Assembly: GCA_022410635.1 (NCBI GenBank) | Contig: JAJVDF010000299.1 | Coordinates: forward strand, 936,055 to 1,000,054 | Direction of reading: 5' to 3' | DNA from: Tretioscincus oriximinensis | Lineage: Eukaryota > Chordata > Lepidosauria > Squamata > Gymnophthalmidae | Length of the DNA stretch: 64,000 nucleotides | Shown here: positions 22,733 to 35,530 of the stretch, piece by piece | Position numbering within the stretch: position 1 is the first letter of the stretch | How the letters are laid out: the number at the start of each line of letters is the position of its first letter | Notes under the pieces: model-generated | Seen by the model: the letters and a program-made list of their open reading frames with translations, nothing else | Database searches by the model: none | Told to the model about the DNA's origin: nothing | Translations under genes and position numbers: made by a program

Positions 22733-25700
22733 TAGATAGATATAACAGGGTAGATAGATATAACAGTAAAACAAAATGCTTAACAAGTGCTCAATGTAGC
22801 TGCTAATTTATTTTAATTAAATACTAAAAATAAGATCAATATGTTCCTAAGTTCCTTTCAGTCTAAAAAAGACGACACAACTACCTTCAACAAAAGTATA
22901 TTTGAAGCTCTCTCAAAACTAAATGAGATCAAGAGTACTGCTGCAAATATCAGTAGTAGCAGCTTGCAGAATATTTTAGCTATTTTTTTCCAAGCCCTTC
23001 CGCTAAAGATACCTATGTTGAGTATTTCCTTGCTTCCATTCCACATAGTTGGCTCCAAATGAGGACAACATAAAGACCACCAGGATGTGGAGTAGGAGTC
23101 ATTTTCAACAGTAATCCTGAGGTCATTCTAATGTGCAGTTTTTCCCTAAGAGTCTCAAGTAGCAAAGCTAAGAAGGACAACAGCTGAAAACTTCACTGGC
23201 TACTGTCACTCACAGTTGGTAGGCAAGGTGGATGTCTGGTTGACTCATCTAGGTCCTTCTATGTATACTGAACATGGTGGTAGCTGCATAGTTAAATATA
23301 ACATTATCAGGCAACTATTTTTAGCTATACGATGATATGCCAAAGACTTGTCTACACTGATTTTAGTCTAGAATCAAGCATGATTTGGAGTAGGAGATAA
23401 GCATATAGTTATTTCCCATGTATTTCGGACGTGCAGATGTATCTTTATACAAATCCTGAGGGAATGATATGTGCGTGTTAAGTGACATACCGTAGATGAA
23501 GAGCTATCTAAATAGATCGAGACCTATTAAAAACCACAGAGGAAATTGATCCCACCAACAAATGCAATAAAAAGTGCCAGGTGGTTACATGGTACCTGGG
23601 GCCAATAAACAGGCCAACAAAGTATTATTGGAACCCCATTACTACCCTGACTTAGGATAATTGTAAAATATTTTGCTGCTTTTTCAAGTAAACTTCTCCC
23701 ATTTAATCCTGCATTTGTCTTGCCCCTTCCAATGTAACACCGGTTTAATCAGCTGTATTCATGGCAGTAAATGCTGTGTCAATATAAAATAGCATGTACC
23801 ACAAAAAAAGCCAAGTGTGGCTTCTCTGAAAGAGTGGTAGTTCTCCTTTATGTCTTAAAAATGATAATCAAGAGGACATTGTTCAAAAAGTCAGGAACCA
23901 AAACCAATTCTGAAACAATAGAATAATCATGTACACGCTTGTGAAATTTCACATAATAATTTAAATTCTACAAATTTATTTCAAAAGAAAAAAAGAAAAA
24001 ACTTGTTCAGGGTTATTCATCATTCTGAAAAATGGAATATTATACTAATGTGGATGGTTTACTGTATAGTTTNCAAAGCAAAAAGCAGTTTTATTTTTCA
24101 ATATTAGTAGCCCACTAAATGTGGCAGTTAGTTTTGTTTATTTTTTCCCTTTCTGAATTCTAAACAGAAAATGCCCTTAGTATGGAGCAGATTCAGAAAG
24201 TAATATTACTTTATTCAGATACATGACCAGCTTATAGCATACATTCCTCAGGCAGATAAATTATAGTATAACTAGTAGAATTAAGCCTGGTCTCATTGCC
24301 ACAAATAAGATGGGGCATTTTAGCTATTTTCCTGCTCTATATTCCAACTCCAAACCCACCTTTCTACCTCTCTCCACCTGCCCATCTTCATGGGACCTGC
24401 CATCTTCGTGCTACTTCAGACTATGGTTGGCTCTAGATATTGCCCGTCATAGTCTCCATTAGCATGCAGATGGCCGGTCCCTATTCTAGGTTATAATCCA
24501 TCATAAAGCCCAGTGCTGAAAGAGTCTATGGTTGCATCCATTCGGTAGCCAAAACTGCACAACAAAGAAACATTGTTGTAAAATTACATAATGTTGTAAA
24601 ATTATGTAATGATCACTTGCTACACATGCTGCGTCCTGCTGTGCCAGCAGTGCTCTGAAGCCAGGTAAACATCTGCCTATACTCCCTTGCATTATAGCAG
24701 GAACAAGCTCTCTATAAATTGTAGCAGTAGAGTGGGGTTTTATTGCACATCTGTAGCATGATTGCCACCAAACTGTAGGGCAATTCCATCTACTGGGTGC
24801 ACTTCTATCGCACTACCACAGTTCTTAAAATACCTCATTTCTATACACTTAGGGCAGAAGAAAGGGAATATTCTTGTGAGGAAATAGAACAAACCTGCAT
24901 AAAACCTTGTCAAATCTGTGTGCATCTGCAGTGCTCCTACTATTTCACCTTTGGCATAGCGAAGAAATGTGCTATCTGTGAATCCAGACTTCCAAGTGTC
25001 AGTGAATTGACTACAATCAGCTCACGATTAAACTGTCATTTGCGTTGTTCATTCCTGTGCTGCCTGGGTGGCAAAGCAAGGAGATCAACTGGAGATATTT
25101 ACATCATTTGTCACTTTGCAGGACAGTTTGTGCTCACTCAACCTCCCCGAGGAAACGGGCAGCTTTATTGCTTCAGTGTTGTTTTATGGCTGCCTTTGTA
25201 AATTTTTCTTGTCTTGGAACAAGGGAGGACTTCCACCAGAAAATTAAACAAATGTTCTGTTTTGATTGGAGAAAAGAAAGGAATGTTAAGGAGAAGGGCG
25301 GGAATGAGGCTAATCAGAATCTTTCTACAGGCGTGCTTCTGTCTGCCTACTTCCCTACAAACCAAAACACGGAGATCTTCTTTGGTTTGGGGTATCCACC
25401 ACCCCTCCATCTGAGAATTCTAGAGCAGGAGACACAGGCTGCATCCACGCATCACTCACTTATTCTACTATACTTGGATAATTCAGAATAAAACACTGCC
25501 TGGGGCTTTATTCTGAAATTAGTTGTTGAGCCTGAAAATGTCTACTGGGCTTCCCAGACTTTGCCATCTGCCCCCATTGAACAGACTGAGGTGTGTGGTC
25601 ACCCTGCCCAGGTAGTGCCAGGCCCAAGCAGCTCGAACTGGGCAGTGGCCTCAGATGGCACGCGTTGAACCACCATGGCTCGGACAGAATGTACAGCTTN

Positions 25701-28049
25701 AGAGTTGTGGGCATGGCGATTGACAAACAGTGTCCCTTACAGGTAATGGATACTAATTGTGTTCACTCATTTCACTAGAACACCGATCGCCACTATGCAG
25801 TTTATTAATATAGATATTATGCTTCATTCCGGAGCAGCTAATTATGGTGATATAAATAAGGGACATCTGGATTATAGTTGGACTGTTAACATGGGCAGTG
25901 ATTGTGACTAGTTGTGGAATTCTGCACATATTTAGGATCTGAGAAACGTCTCATTTATCTTTCTTTGTTAAATGTAGGTCCCCTAAATTAATTGCCACGA
26001 CTCTGATAATCTAAGCAAGTGCTCACAACAGACTTACTTCCAAAATCATGGTGATACCAGCCCAAACACCAGATGAATCAGTAGGGGCTCCAGACATACA
26101 TTTTATTTTCCAAAGTATATATAAATAAAGCCTTTGATGAAATGTAGAATGTCCGTGCAAAGCCCTTATTTTTATTCTCTGATTTTGTTGTAAACCTTCC
26201 CCTGTCCAGAAGTCACACAAATCAATTCCATTGTAATAATATCCTTGTTATTTGCTACAGTTGAGAGTCCCCTAAATTAAGAGCACAACTTTCTGGCTTT
26301 AAAGATGAAGCAGAGTGGCATGAGAGCACGAGTTGCTACATGATACCACTTCTGAGCCATGTTTGAGTTTCCCTGTTGTTTTAGTGCTTGTGGGTGTTGC
26401 CTTGGTCACTCTAGTTTTGCCTTACAATTTCCCCTGCCCCCAAATCAACTGGATATGCNGGCTGGTTTTCTAAACCATGTATCTCCACTTGTCTCTGGAG
26501 AATGGAAAGATGTCCAGAGGAAAACTGAACCCACACCAGAAGGTTCTATGAGGCACTGCTTGACAAATGATAGAAGTAGCTGTACTTGGTGAAGAGGGAA
26601 AATGGAATATTTTCCTTTCTAATGCCGTAGGGAAAAAGAAAAGCAAACCCTATACACCTCTTGCNCTTCCAAACTATCCTCCCCTCCTGCAAGCTGATAC
26701 CTGCTCCAGAGAGTCTTAGCATTCAAGACTCTCAAGTTATGTCTGGGACGGGCTCTGTGCAAGCTAGGCTGCACGTTCTCCCTCTGGGTCATTCCACTGG
26801 GTTACTGAGGGGTCATTTCTGGCAGATGGTAAAAAAAGAAGGGTCACCTTTCCATTACCCTCCCCAGTAAATGGCTTCTCTTGGGAGATCTGGGGTCACC
26901 TGTTGATGACTGCAATGTGGTGTTCAGCCTGTGCATTTATACTGTGAATTGAATCCTTTTTTGCATCTGTATTGCAAATATCTTAGTAGCAGCTGAATTT
27001 CTATTCCTACAGTATGCCACACTCTTGACTTCTCCATCTAAATAGCATTTGGGTGATCCAAGGTTTGCATATGAACCAACACCGCTGTGCGTCAGCTTTT
27101 AACTTGGTAAACTGTATTGAAAAAAAAAATGCAGCACACCTACAACACAATTTGTTAATATCCCCATAACAATATAGTTCAAGGCAGACTTACTCAGAAG
27201 CAAGCCATGCTGGGTTAAGTGGGGCTTACAGAAAATTGTAGGTTTCAAAAGAATCATTTATGGGAAACTTCCCTTGTTGAATTCATAGTCATTTATATCT
27301 TCCAGAGTATTATTTCCCTCTTGAAATATTCCAAGCATGTATAGAGCACACCGATTTGGTTGCCAAGCAGCGATAGCTCCCACCACTGAGCTGNATAACA
27401 AATGGCCCCCTGCGTATAGAAGGCCAGAAATTGTCCATTTAAATGAAATGTTGGGGGTTTATTATTTTATTTTTTGCATGTGTCAAGGTTAAAAATTGAG
27501 GTGAATGAATGTGGGCTGACTAGTGGCAAACTTTTCTCAAGAGTTTATGGGTAGGATAGTATCTTTTGGCTCAAAATAAGATGCATTATTCCTCATTTTG
27601 GACTTTTTCAGACTTGCCTTCAGGGAATGGTTTCTGGGACTCATTCCCATCCGCTAGAAAAGAAACGATTGCCTTTATTCACTCTCTCCCAGCCAGAAGC
27701 ATTATTTTTCTTGCCCAGGAGCAGGATGTGCAAAGTCTGTATTCTAGACTTTCTGTATTCTTCATTCCTGGCTATGCCATCTTACTATGGTTGAGTAAAA
27801 ACATGTCATGTGACATATACAGCGCAAAGAAGCTAGAATACAGCATTCACACGTCCTATAAGAATGTTTCCAGGGTATAGGAATGATTGTGTACTACTTC
27901 AAAGCAGTTCATGCAAAGTACATTTAAAGTAAGTTTAAGAATGCTTTTGGAGTAATTGAGCAATAGTGAAATGATTAGCAATGTGAATGCTGTGTTCCTG
28001 CTAATGGTTTGGATTGTTCCCTAATCCAAGTGTGTATATGAGCTGTCTA

Positions 28050-28289
28050 CTTATTTACTTATTTATTGGTACTTATATCCCGCCCTATACCCAAGGGTGG
28101 CCAATGTAGCTTTTGTTGCTTTCTCCACAATAGACATCTTATGAAGTATCTGGGGCTGAGAGAGTTCTAAAGAATTGTGATTGGCCCAAGGTCACCCAGC
28201 TGGCTTTCATAGAGGAGTGGGGAATTTTACTGGGAGACTACCAGATAAGTGTCCAATATTTTAACCACTACACCAACCTAGCTCTCTTA
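28050..28289 (-). repeat. tRNA-derived SINE, antisense
   Basis: Tail first on the plus strand (ACTTATATCCCGCCCTATAC), then TTGGCCCAAGGTCACCCAGC, ending at the inverted head ACCACTACACCAACCTAGCT. Confidence 0.75.
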
Positions 28290-28964
28290 AGCAGTCCACA
28301 ATATTCATAAGCTCTGGAAACATTCCTACANGACGTGTGAAGGCTGTATTTCATAGTATCCAAATTTTCACTCCTGTATGAGGAGGTATAGTAAGTTTTT
28401 TTAGGACTCTTGTAAAAAAGTACTGTGGGTTCACAGGTGTGCTAAAAAAAAGGCCTATAAAAGGTTGCTTGAAATATGAAAGGCCAAATAACATTTTCTG
28501 TCAAATAAATACTGCAGTTAGGAAAATGCAATGGTAGAAATGATCAAGGGATATCTAATTTGATGTTACATTTGACCCATCTTGAAGCAGTAATTCAAAA
28601 ATCCTTGGTTTCACCTTCCTTGTCAGCAGCTTTGTAAAATTCATGTAGAAGATACGATTTAAAAAAAAAGAAATTTGCATTATGTAGTCCAAATATCTAT
28701 GTGACAGAATTCAGAAAGGTAGCTATGTTAGTCCAGGTACAGAATTTCTAACAAGGAGGTCTTCCTGCAGCCTAGAGACTTAAGAAGAAAGAAATAGCAG
28801 CAGAAGGTTCACCATATACAGTGAGTTGGATGTGACCTCACCTTCTGTCCGCCGCATGAAGTCACACCGCATATTATCCAATTCAGGAGTGAACATTTTA
28901 TAATGTCCGAAAGAAACTGCATGTCTAGATACAAACATGACTAATCTCACGAGACTTCGGGGTG

Positions 28965-29060
28965 AGACCAGCAGTTCATTGGCTCTTGGCTCACAGAGAC
29001 TGCTTGGAATTGTANTCAGGCATGCGCCACAATGCCTATGGGGCTCGTCATGTGACAAAA
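28965..29060 (+). repeat. Dispersed repeat shared with 44590-44720
   Basis: CATTGGCTCTTGGCTCACAG, then AGACTGCTTGGAATTGTA and TCAGGCATGCGCCA align with CATTGGCTCTTGCCTAA, AGATTGCCTAGAAATTGTAT and AGTCAGGCAAACAC in the same orientation at 44.6 kb. Family unknown. Confidence 0.45.
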
Positions 29061-29529
29061 TTGCTCTTCAATGTGTCGGAGCAGTGTGGAAGCTTTAGGG
29101 TAGGAAGGGCAGGTGGCAAACTGTTTTAAAAGAAATAGCAAGGCAAACCATGTTGTAGGGAAGCTTATTAAGTGCCATCATCTACATCAGGAAGTCAAGC
29201 TATCTTCTAGGAAAAGGAAATTATAAGTAACCCTAGACTTTGGGCTAACTCAGATCAGGGTTTTGCTTGTAGTCAGGCCATCACAGCAATGTCACAGCAG
29301 CTTGGAAGCCTTAAGATAGGTAAGGGCAAGCAGCTAAAGCATTTTTTTTTAAAGCAGGGCAAACCCTGTTGTGACGATTTGCCCATAGGCAAGGCTACTT
29401 CTGATGCTACAGTAGATTTATCCATGAAAGCTCATGTTGCCTACTTCTTAATAGAAGTATCAAAGAGGACTGTTTTATGGATATAGAGGACCATCTGTCA
29501 TTCTAAAAATAGTGCTGTCTAGATATGGT

Positions 29530-29790
29530 TATAGAGTAGATTGGGGACATAGCCAGCAGCTTGGATTGCTTCAAGATAGGATTAGATAAATTCATGGAAG
29601 ACAGGTATATCAAGGCTATTAGGATGGGAGAAAGGACAGTGTTCCTAAAATACCATTTAAGAACAGATCAGGGTTTTTCTGCTTTAGACTGCCCTAATGC
29701 AATTGATGGACCACTGTGTGAGACAGAATACTGGACTAGATGGGCTAGGACCCAATTCAGCAGGGCTCCTCTTTATGTTTCATGTGAACA
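29530..29790 (+). repeat. CR1/L3-type LINE 3' end
   Basis: Matches the 3' end of the 49970 copy: CTTCAAGATAGGATTAGATA, TGTGTGAGACAGAATACTGG and GCAGGGCTCCTCTTTATGTT. Confidence 0.75.
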
Positions 29791-30417
29791 TTCCAAGGGC
29801 TGTAAGGCACTGATGTTTACGTCTATCTCCTGTCTTCTCCTCCCCACCCACCCACCTATATATTTTCACCTCTTATTTTTCCATATGGCTATGTACTTCC
29901 ATGTTATCTATGAAATGATCTATGGGATCATCTATACATACCATCTAAGCTTTGATTCTAACTGTTTTTGGGATGGGCAGGTTAACCACATAGCCTTTGA
30001 AGAGAAGGGAGTATCATGCAAGACACAATACTAATTTCTGACACCATTAACTTCCGCACATTCTTAGACGCCATCCTAATAGGCACTTCAAACAAAATAG
30101 AAAATGATATCCCTTTACGCTTGACAGGCTGCCTATCTATTAAATAAAATAGATATATATGGTTTCTGTTCATAGTGGACTCACAGTCCCAGGGATTTCC
30201 CTTTCAGAGTGGACTAAAAGCAAATTAAATATATTTAAATTATTTCTGTTTTCAGTCTGCTTCCAAGAGCAAGTCCCACTTTTTTTAACCTGTGAGGGCA
30301 ACGCTTCTGGATAATTTTTTAGTCAAAACCAGCCACCTCTGGTGAGGAAAGATAGGGCTAGGAGATCCCTGCTATCCAATCATATGCAGTAGTGGGTGTG
30401 GTTTTTACAGTTAACTC

Positions 30418-31150
30418 TTTCCCTATTATGGTGATCATATCCTCTTTTTTATAATGGCGGATAGTTGAAAAAGATCACCCCAATTTTTGCTACTTGTCAA
30501 AAAGATTTTGAACTGTAAGGCATTTGAAAAAAGGTGTACATTTGCCATAATTATTATTTCACCTTCTGTTTAAAATGCCTCTCTTATGTGCAATTTTGTA
30601 ATTGCAGAATTACATAATTGCACAAAAGAGAGGTATTTTAAAAAGAGGGCATCGTCATGGCAAATATGTGCTCTCTTTCAAACGCCTGACTGTTCACTAT
30701 GGATCTGTCAAGACAAATAGTGAAAACCAAGGCACCTTCCCCACCATTGCAATTACACCCCCTATGAACTATTATACATTTATAAAGGCGTAGATCAGTG
30801 GTCCTCAAACTACGGCCCGGGGACCACATGCGGCCCGCCGAGGACATTTATTTGGCCCACAACAGTACAGGCTGCTTCCCTCCCTCCTTTCTTTGCTGAG
30901 CTCTTTCTTTCTTTCTCTTCTTTCCTCCGCTTCTGTCCTTCTTCTTCCTCCCTTCCTAGCTCCAACCTCTTCAGCTACGACTAGGAGAGGAACATGGGAT
31001 TCAGATAAGATACTGCAGTGTTTGTAGAAATTTGTTCATAGTTTTTTTTAAACTATAGTCCAGCCCTCGAACGGTCTGAGGAACAGTGAACTGGTCCCCT
31101 GTTTAAAAGGTTTGAGGACCTCTGGTGTAGATGATCACCATAATGGGAAA
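30418..31150. mobile_element. TIR element with central hairpin, interrupted by a hAT
   Basis: Ends CCCTATTATGGTGATCAT (30421-30438) and ATGATCACCATAATGGG (31131-31147) are inverted repeats with one gap. A second perfect-looking hairpin, AATGCCTCTCTTATGTGCAA against TTGCACAAAAGAGAGGTATT, lies at 30572-30640. The hAT at 30796-31124 is inserted just inside the right end; without it the element would be about 395 bp. Confidence 0.5.
30796..31124. mobile_element. hAT-type MITE with 8-bp target duplication
   Basis: Ends CAGTGGTCCTCAAACTACGG and …GGTTTGAGGACCTCTG are inverted repeats. Flanks GCGTAGAT (30788-30795) and GTGTAGAT (31125-31132) are an 8-bp duplication with one change, typical of hAT. 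TCC/CTT-rich sequence fills the middle. Confidence 0.85.
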
Positions 31151-31574
31151 AAGATGGCTGGACAATCCTACTCACAGTGGCTTATGATTGAAGAGTGGGA
31201 ATGACCCAACCCTCTCTTTCCCTGTTGAGGATAGTTTTTGCCCAACAATAATCCATATCCCTGGCTCCACAGTTAACAGTGCGGCCAGAAGACCTACTTT
31301 GGTGAGAAGAAAAAGAAACAGAACTCAATCCGAACTCCATCTNCTTTCCTCCCAAACCATACCCAGGGGAGCTATTACAGCCTTAGTTGCCATAATATTT
31401 GTCCAGCTGAAGGAATGGATAGAATGTCCAATGTGCTCACGCTTCACCTGGTCAGTCAAAATGTGAATATTAGTGGGGAGAAAGGCAACAATGAGAAACA
31501 AGTGCAGAAATCCCAAAAATTACCTGGGGAGGCAACATGGTTTTATCGCCCCAGTCCCAGGGAACATATGGGCA

Positions 31575-31835
31575 CAGTGGCACAAGAGGTTCTCAGTGTT
31601 TCAACAGAGATATTGAGTTTGAGTCCTATGCATCGGGCGTGGAGAGGGGTGAGCGCCCTCTGCAGGCTTCACCTTTAGCCAAGCCAGCTGTTCAAAAACA
31701 AAATACATTTGTGAGTAGATTAATAGGTACCACTACAACGTGGTGGGAAATTTAGAATAGATCTAATCCTTCAGGCGTTCTGAGTCCCTTCAGATGAGGA
31801 GTGCGGGGTATAAAAACCAGAATCTTCTTCACATG
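31575..31835 (+). repeat. tRNA-derived SINE, diverged
   Basis: Same order as the 5661 copy: GAGTTTGAGTCCTATGC (B-box region), GGAGAGGGGTGAGCGCCCTC, AGCCAAGCCAGCTGTTC, CACTACAACGTGGTGGGAAA and GAGTCCCTTCAGATGAGGAG with GGGGTATAAAAACC. Confidence 0.7.
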
Positions 31836-32608
31836 AGATCTGTGCTCTTGTTTCTATAGTTTTGCCTTCTTTACTCATTTGCCAACACCACAGGTACAAG
31901 AATAAGATTTTTGTTACTTCTGTCAGCTGGGATTCAGCTTGGAGGGTATTTTATGTTTAAGGTAAATGCAATACATATCTATAGTTAGAATGTGTCCACT
32001 GCAATGCATGAAAATATGCCACGGCAATTTGAATGCTGGGTTAGAAGTTTTAAGACCTAGAGTTGCTCACCATTTGCAGTAGTTGTACAGTATAAGGGAG
32101 AATAAGCTCCATTGAGCACAATGAGATTTATTTCTGAGTAAACTGAATAGAGTTGGGCTATAGGTCAGTGCCTAGTTTAGCTGTGATTCGGAAAGTTCTT
32201 CCAGAATTACAAAGGTAAATCTTTTAACAATATCCAGGTGCCAGTCTTGCCTGCAGATTTCTTTCTATTTTTTCTTCCAGAGAAATGCAGCATGTTTCAG
32301 CCCCCACCCCACTCCATATCTTCTCTATGGTCCTGTCACAACCTCCTTCATACTTTGCAATTAAACTCTTGTCACTTGTTTAAAAACATGATGTGTTTTG
32401 TCATTGCTTGACAAACAAGTGCCATGCTCACAGAAGGCTGGGCTAATTTAGAAAGGAGGGGGTAACTATAATAGATATTAACATTTATATTCTCCCTCCC
32501 TACTGCACCTAATTAATGAGATGCTTTAATTTGCCTGCTTGTCAGATACCCAAACATTTCTCCTGGCACATGGAAAGGCTTGTTTAGGCTGCTCAAAACT
32601 CNGAAGGG

Positions 32609-32702
32609 TATGTGCGTGTGTTTGCGTGTGTGTGCAAGTGTGTATATTTTTTATTGGCCTGCATGCATGCCACCTAGCAACGTTCTTCTGTCTCTCCCCC
32701 AG
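32609..32702 (+). promoter_or_regulatory. Candidate splicing control region upstream of the NRP2b exon
   Basis: The 95 bases before the NRP2b acceptor hold, in order, an imperfect TG repeat (32609-32643), two overlapping GCATG motifs in TGCATGCATG (32660-32669), and a pyrimidine tract TTCTTCTGTCTCTCCCCC ending at the AG. In RNA, (T)GCATG is the RBFOX binding motif, UG repeats bind CELF and TDP-43 type proteins, and CU-rich tracts bind PTB. Their clustering ahead of an alternative last exon suggests regulated a/b choice. The motifs are seen; the regulation is inferred. Confidence 0.4.
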
Positions 32703-32983
32703 GGGGCACCCTTCTTCCAGGGAGCGAGCCCACAGTGGACACGGTGACAGTGCAGCCTATTCCAGCCTACTGGTATTACGTTATGGCCGCCGGAGGTGCT
32801 GTTCTGGTTCTGGTCTCCGTCACGCTGGCCCTTGTGCTCCACTACCACCGGTTCCGCTATGCGGCCAAGAAGAGTGATCACTCCATCACCTACAAAACTT
32901 CCCACTATGTCAACGGGGCCCCTCTGGCAGTGGAGCCAACCTTAACAATAAAACTAGAGCAAGACCGCAGCTCGCATTGCTGA
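32703..32983 (+). CDS. NRP2: NRP2b-specific terminal exon (transmembrane segment and b-type tail)
   Basis: Alternative last exon giving the NRP2b form. With the G of the linker exon it reads GGTLLPGSEPTVDTV (short stalk), then a membrane span around YYVMAAGGAVLVLVSVTLAL, then HYHRFRYAAKKSDHSITY and a cytoplasmic tail ending LEQDRSSHC, stop TGA at 32981. The match to mammalian NRP2b is nearly complete, with isolated substitutions (for example DRSSHC where human has DRGSHC). The tail lacks the C-terminal SEA PDZ ligand of NRP2a, so it should not bind GIPC in the same way (family knowledge). The acceptor is TCTCCCCCAG at 32702. The coding part is 281 bp. It lies about 20 kb upstream of the NRP2a exons, so using it means terminating before them. 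Confidence 0.95.
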
Positions 32984-35530
32984 GAGTGGAGAAAAGGACC
33001 TGAACAAACACACACACAAAAAACTAAGACTTCAAATACGTTGCCTCAATTTTGCACTTTTTCTTCCTTACCCAGCATCTATGTGAACTGTAGACATCTC
33101 CCCTTTCTTCTCTTACAAGCTCTTAACGATAATGCTGCATCTTGGATTACAAGAGGAGCCCAACCTCTCTCTGTCTCTTTGAAAGCGAACGTGCCAGTAT
33201 TTTTATTTTCAGGAGGATCTTTTCCCCCCCAGTAGACAACTTGCAAGAAATCTGGATAGCAAGTCAGGAGGGGTATGCAAGACAAAAAGAGTGTGTGCCT
33301 GTATATCTATATCTATGTATGTAAGTGTGCATGTGTGTGAGAAATCAGCCGGATAACTATTTGAATAAGTCCTCTGGGCTTGCTTTTGCCACTATGACTT
33401 TCACAGGGAGTGATTTCTCCTGCCCTGCCTTGTCGAAGGTTTGGAATACATTTTTTTTAAAAAAGAGAGAGAGAGAGATACACTGATTTGTTTACTGAGA
33501 GATGTGAACGATGCTTTTTGTTGCCTTACCTAGCTCTTGCTGGGTTTGTGTTTGATATCTTTGAGAATGTCAGTAGGTTCATATTGGTGGGGGAAATAAA
33601 GACGAAACTTGTGCCATCTAAAAGTTAGAAACGGCACAACACACAAATAAAAGAAAAGCTACTGTGAATAATGAAAAGAACCATAAAATCTTAGACGTGG
33701 ACAAAAGCTAAGCCTCTCCACCCCCACTCCAGCCCACCAAGACATCCCAAAAGCATAGCCATTGTTTTGGTAGTGGAATTAATCCCTCAACAAAACAAAT
33801 CTTTTTCAAGTTGCCTTATAAAAAAGAGCAGTTTATAATGAATGTTCAGTTTATCTGTTAATCCTAGTCTCAAAGTATTGCATTGACATCAGTAGATCTA
33901 AAGGTTTTGGGAAATTCTAGAGCTTCATCAGTCTGAGGGTTGTTTATTTCAATAAGTAAACCTCATTCTTAAAGATGCTTCTTTTCCTATGAAAGTAAGG
34001 AAAATCCTTCCTTACATTCTTACTATAATAACTTTAAAAAGAAAAGAATTGTTTCCTCTATTTTCCCCCCTCTTTTTCCAATTTTGCATGACATCGGTGA
34101 CTGACAGAGCTTACATCTGTGGCCATATTGCTTGTCAAGATGTTGGTTAATGACATCTATCCACCAAAGTCTCAAGAATAGGGCTTGCTTAAATCCAACT
34201 ATCTCTGCATCTTTTAATGAAGGAGGCATAATAGAATCAGTGATAAGCCCCTATCTATTGATTTTGCTCTGAACTAATGCAATGGAAATGCCTTATATAG
34301 ATTAATAAGTGATAACACCCAAAGGTGGACTTTTTCAATCTGTTAAATTTGGGGGGACGCACATGTCTGCAAAGAACACAGTTTTTTAATATATTCTTCA
34401 CCTTTCAGAAACAATCTGATCATGGTTACTTGTTAAATCCTTCTGAATTCCACCTTTTCTCTTTATGGAAGCAACGGTTTTAGGCCCTCTCTGCACTAGG
34501 CCTTATTTCGGGACATATCTTAGAATAGAGGCTTGCCAGTGTAGGCTATGGCAGACCCCCTTTGAGGTCTAGCATAGCCTAAACTAAAATATTGATGGCA
34601 AGTCCCATAAACCTTAGTTCCCTAAGCAACTGTTGGTTTAATNATGTGGAAGAGATTCAAAGTGGACTGAATGCCATGTGGTCAGCCAGATGGGTCATAA
34701 AAGAGACTGGAAATTATTTGCCAGTTCCCCAAAGGAACATTTTATCTATGGATGTATATTACATCCTTCTGCCCTTTGTTAATCAGGTAGCATGCTCTGG
34801 TGCATGTAGAAAATTTACTCTGCTGAGATGCTTGCTTTGCTGGTTAAATGCCACACAATGCTGTTTAGAAGAAGAGAGACTGTTCTTTAAAAGTGCAGAA
34901 GCACATATTGGGGTAAGGGGGGGGCTATGTGCTGATATGCTACAACTAGAAAGAAAGGGTAAGTGAGAGCAAAGCAATCACTTTTCTCATATAATTTAAA
35001 AAAATGGGGAGGGGGAACTATTCCTCTTCAAGAAGGACCTCTTAACAGGATGTCAGGAAATTATCAGAAAAAAAAATTCCTTAGGGTGTTCTTTGTTAGT
35101 TTTGTGAGTTCCAGAAGATCGATTTACCTGTGGAAATAATAGGTTAGCAAATACCTTGATTTCTACTGCAGTGGTATTCAAGGTAGAAATTTTTCAAAGT
35201 GAAATAATAAATGTAATAGTGAAATAATAATTAAAAAATCCCTTCCACTATTATCCTGACCTTGTCTTTTAACAGCAGTCAAGTGTAAATACATCCAGTG
35301 ATATTCCAGATTTTACACAGGTTCCAATGTGGTCTGGATGTGTTTAGCCCATTTTTGGATATTCACCAAAGACTGCCACCCCCTGGTTTTTACTGCCATC
35401 TCCCCCCTCCCCCTTAACAGCTGTGACATTATCAGCATCACCCAGTTGCCTGTGTGTGAAAATATCTTGTGGAATTTTGAAATTCTTGACAATGTATTGT
35501 GTGGAATGTAATAAAATGATGATATTTTTA
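32984..35530 (+). other. NRP2: Probable NRP2b 3' untranslated region
   Basis: Non-coding sequence directly after the NRP2b stop. Canonical AATAAA signals occur at 33595, 33646 and 35510. The last is followed by a T-rich stretch (TCTGTTTTTTTC near 35540), the arrangement expected downstream of a cleavage site, so about 35530 is proposed as the distal end. A short GA repeat lies at 33466-33480. The true end cannot be fixed without RNA evidence; use of the 33.6-kb pair would give a UTR of only about 0.65 kb. Confidence 0.5.
34482..34600. repeat. Fragment of the CCTGTCCCCACTGAG MITE family
   Basis: AGGCCCTCTCTGCACTAGGC, GGGACATATCTTAGAATAGA and CAGTGTAGGCTATGGCAGAC follow the order of the 38726 copy. 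The right end is not recognisable. Confidence 0.5.

Larger units (their letters stand above)
16632..32702 (+). other. NRP2: NRP2 intron before the 2b exon
   Basis: A 16-kb intron when the 2b form is made; it extends to 53167 when 2a is made. It contains foldback elements (18242, 30418), SINEs (19962, 20178, 28050, 31575), three related blocks near 21.1-21.6 kb, the CTGACCAGAT-type element (22231) and a CR1 3' end (29530). 22740-28040 shows no recognisable feature. Confidence 0.85.

Noticed and set aside
24797..25491. Two overlapping open frames of 134 and 148 codons
   Set aside because: No family similarity, different frames, no splice signals that link them to NRP2.
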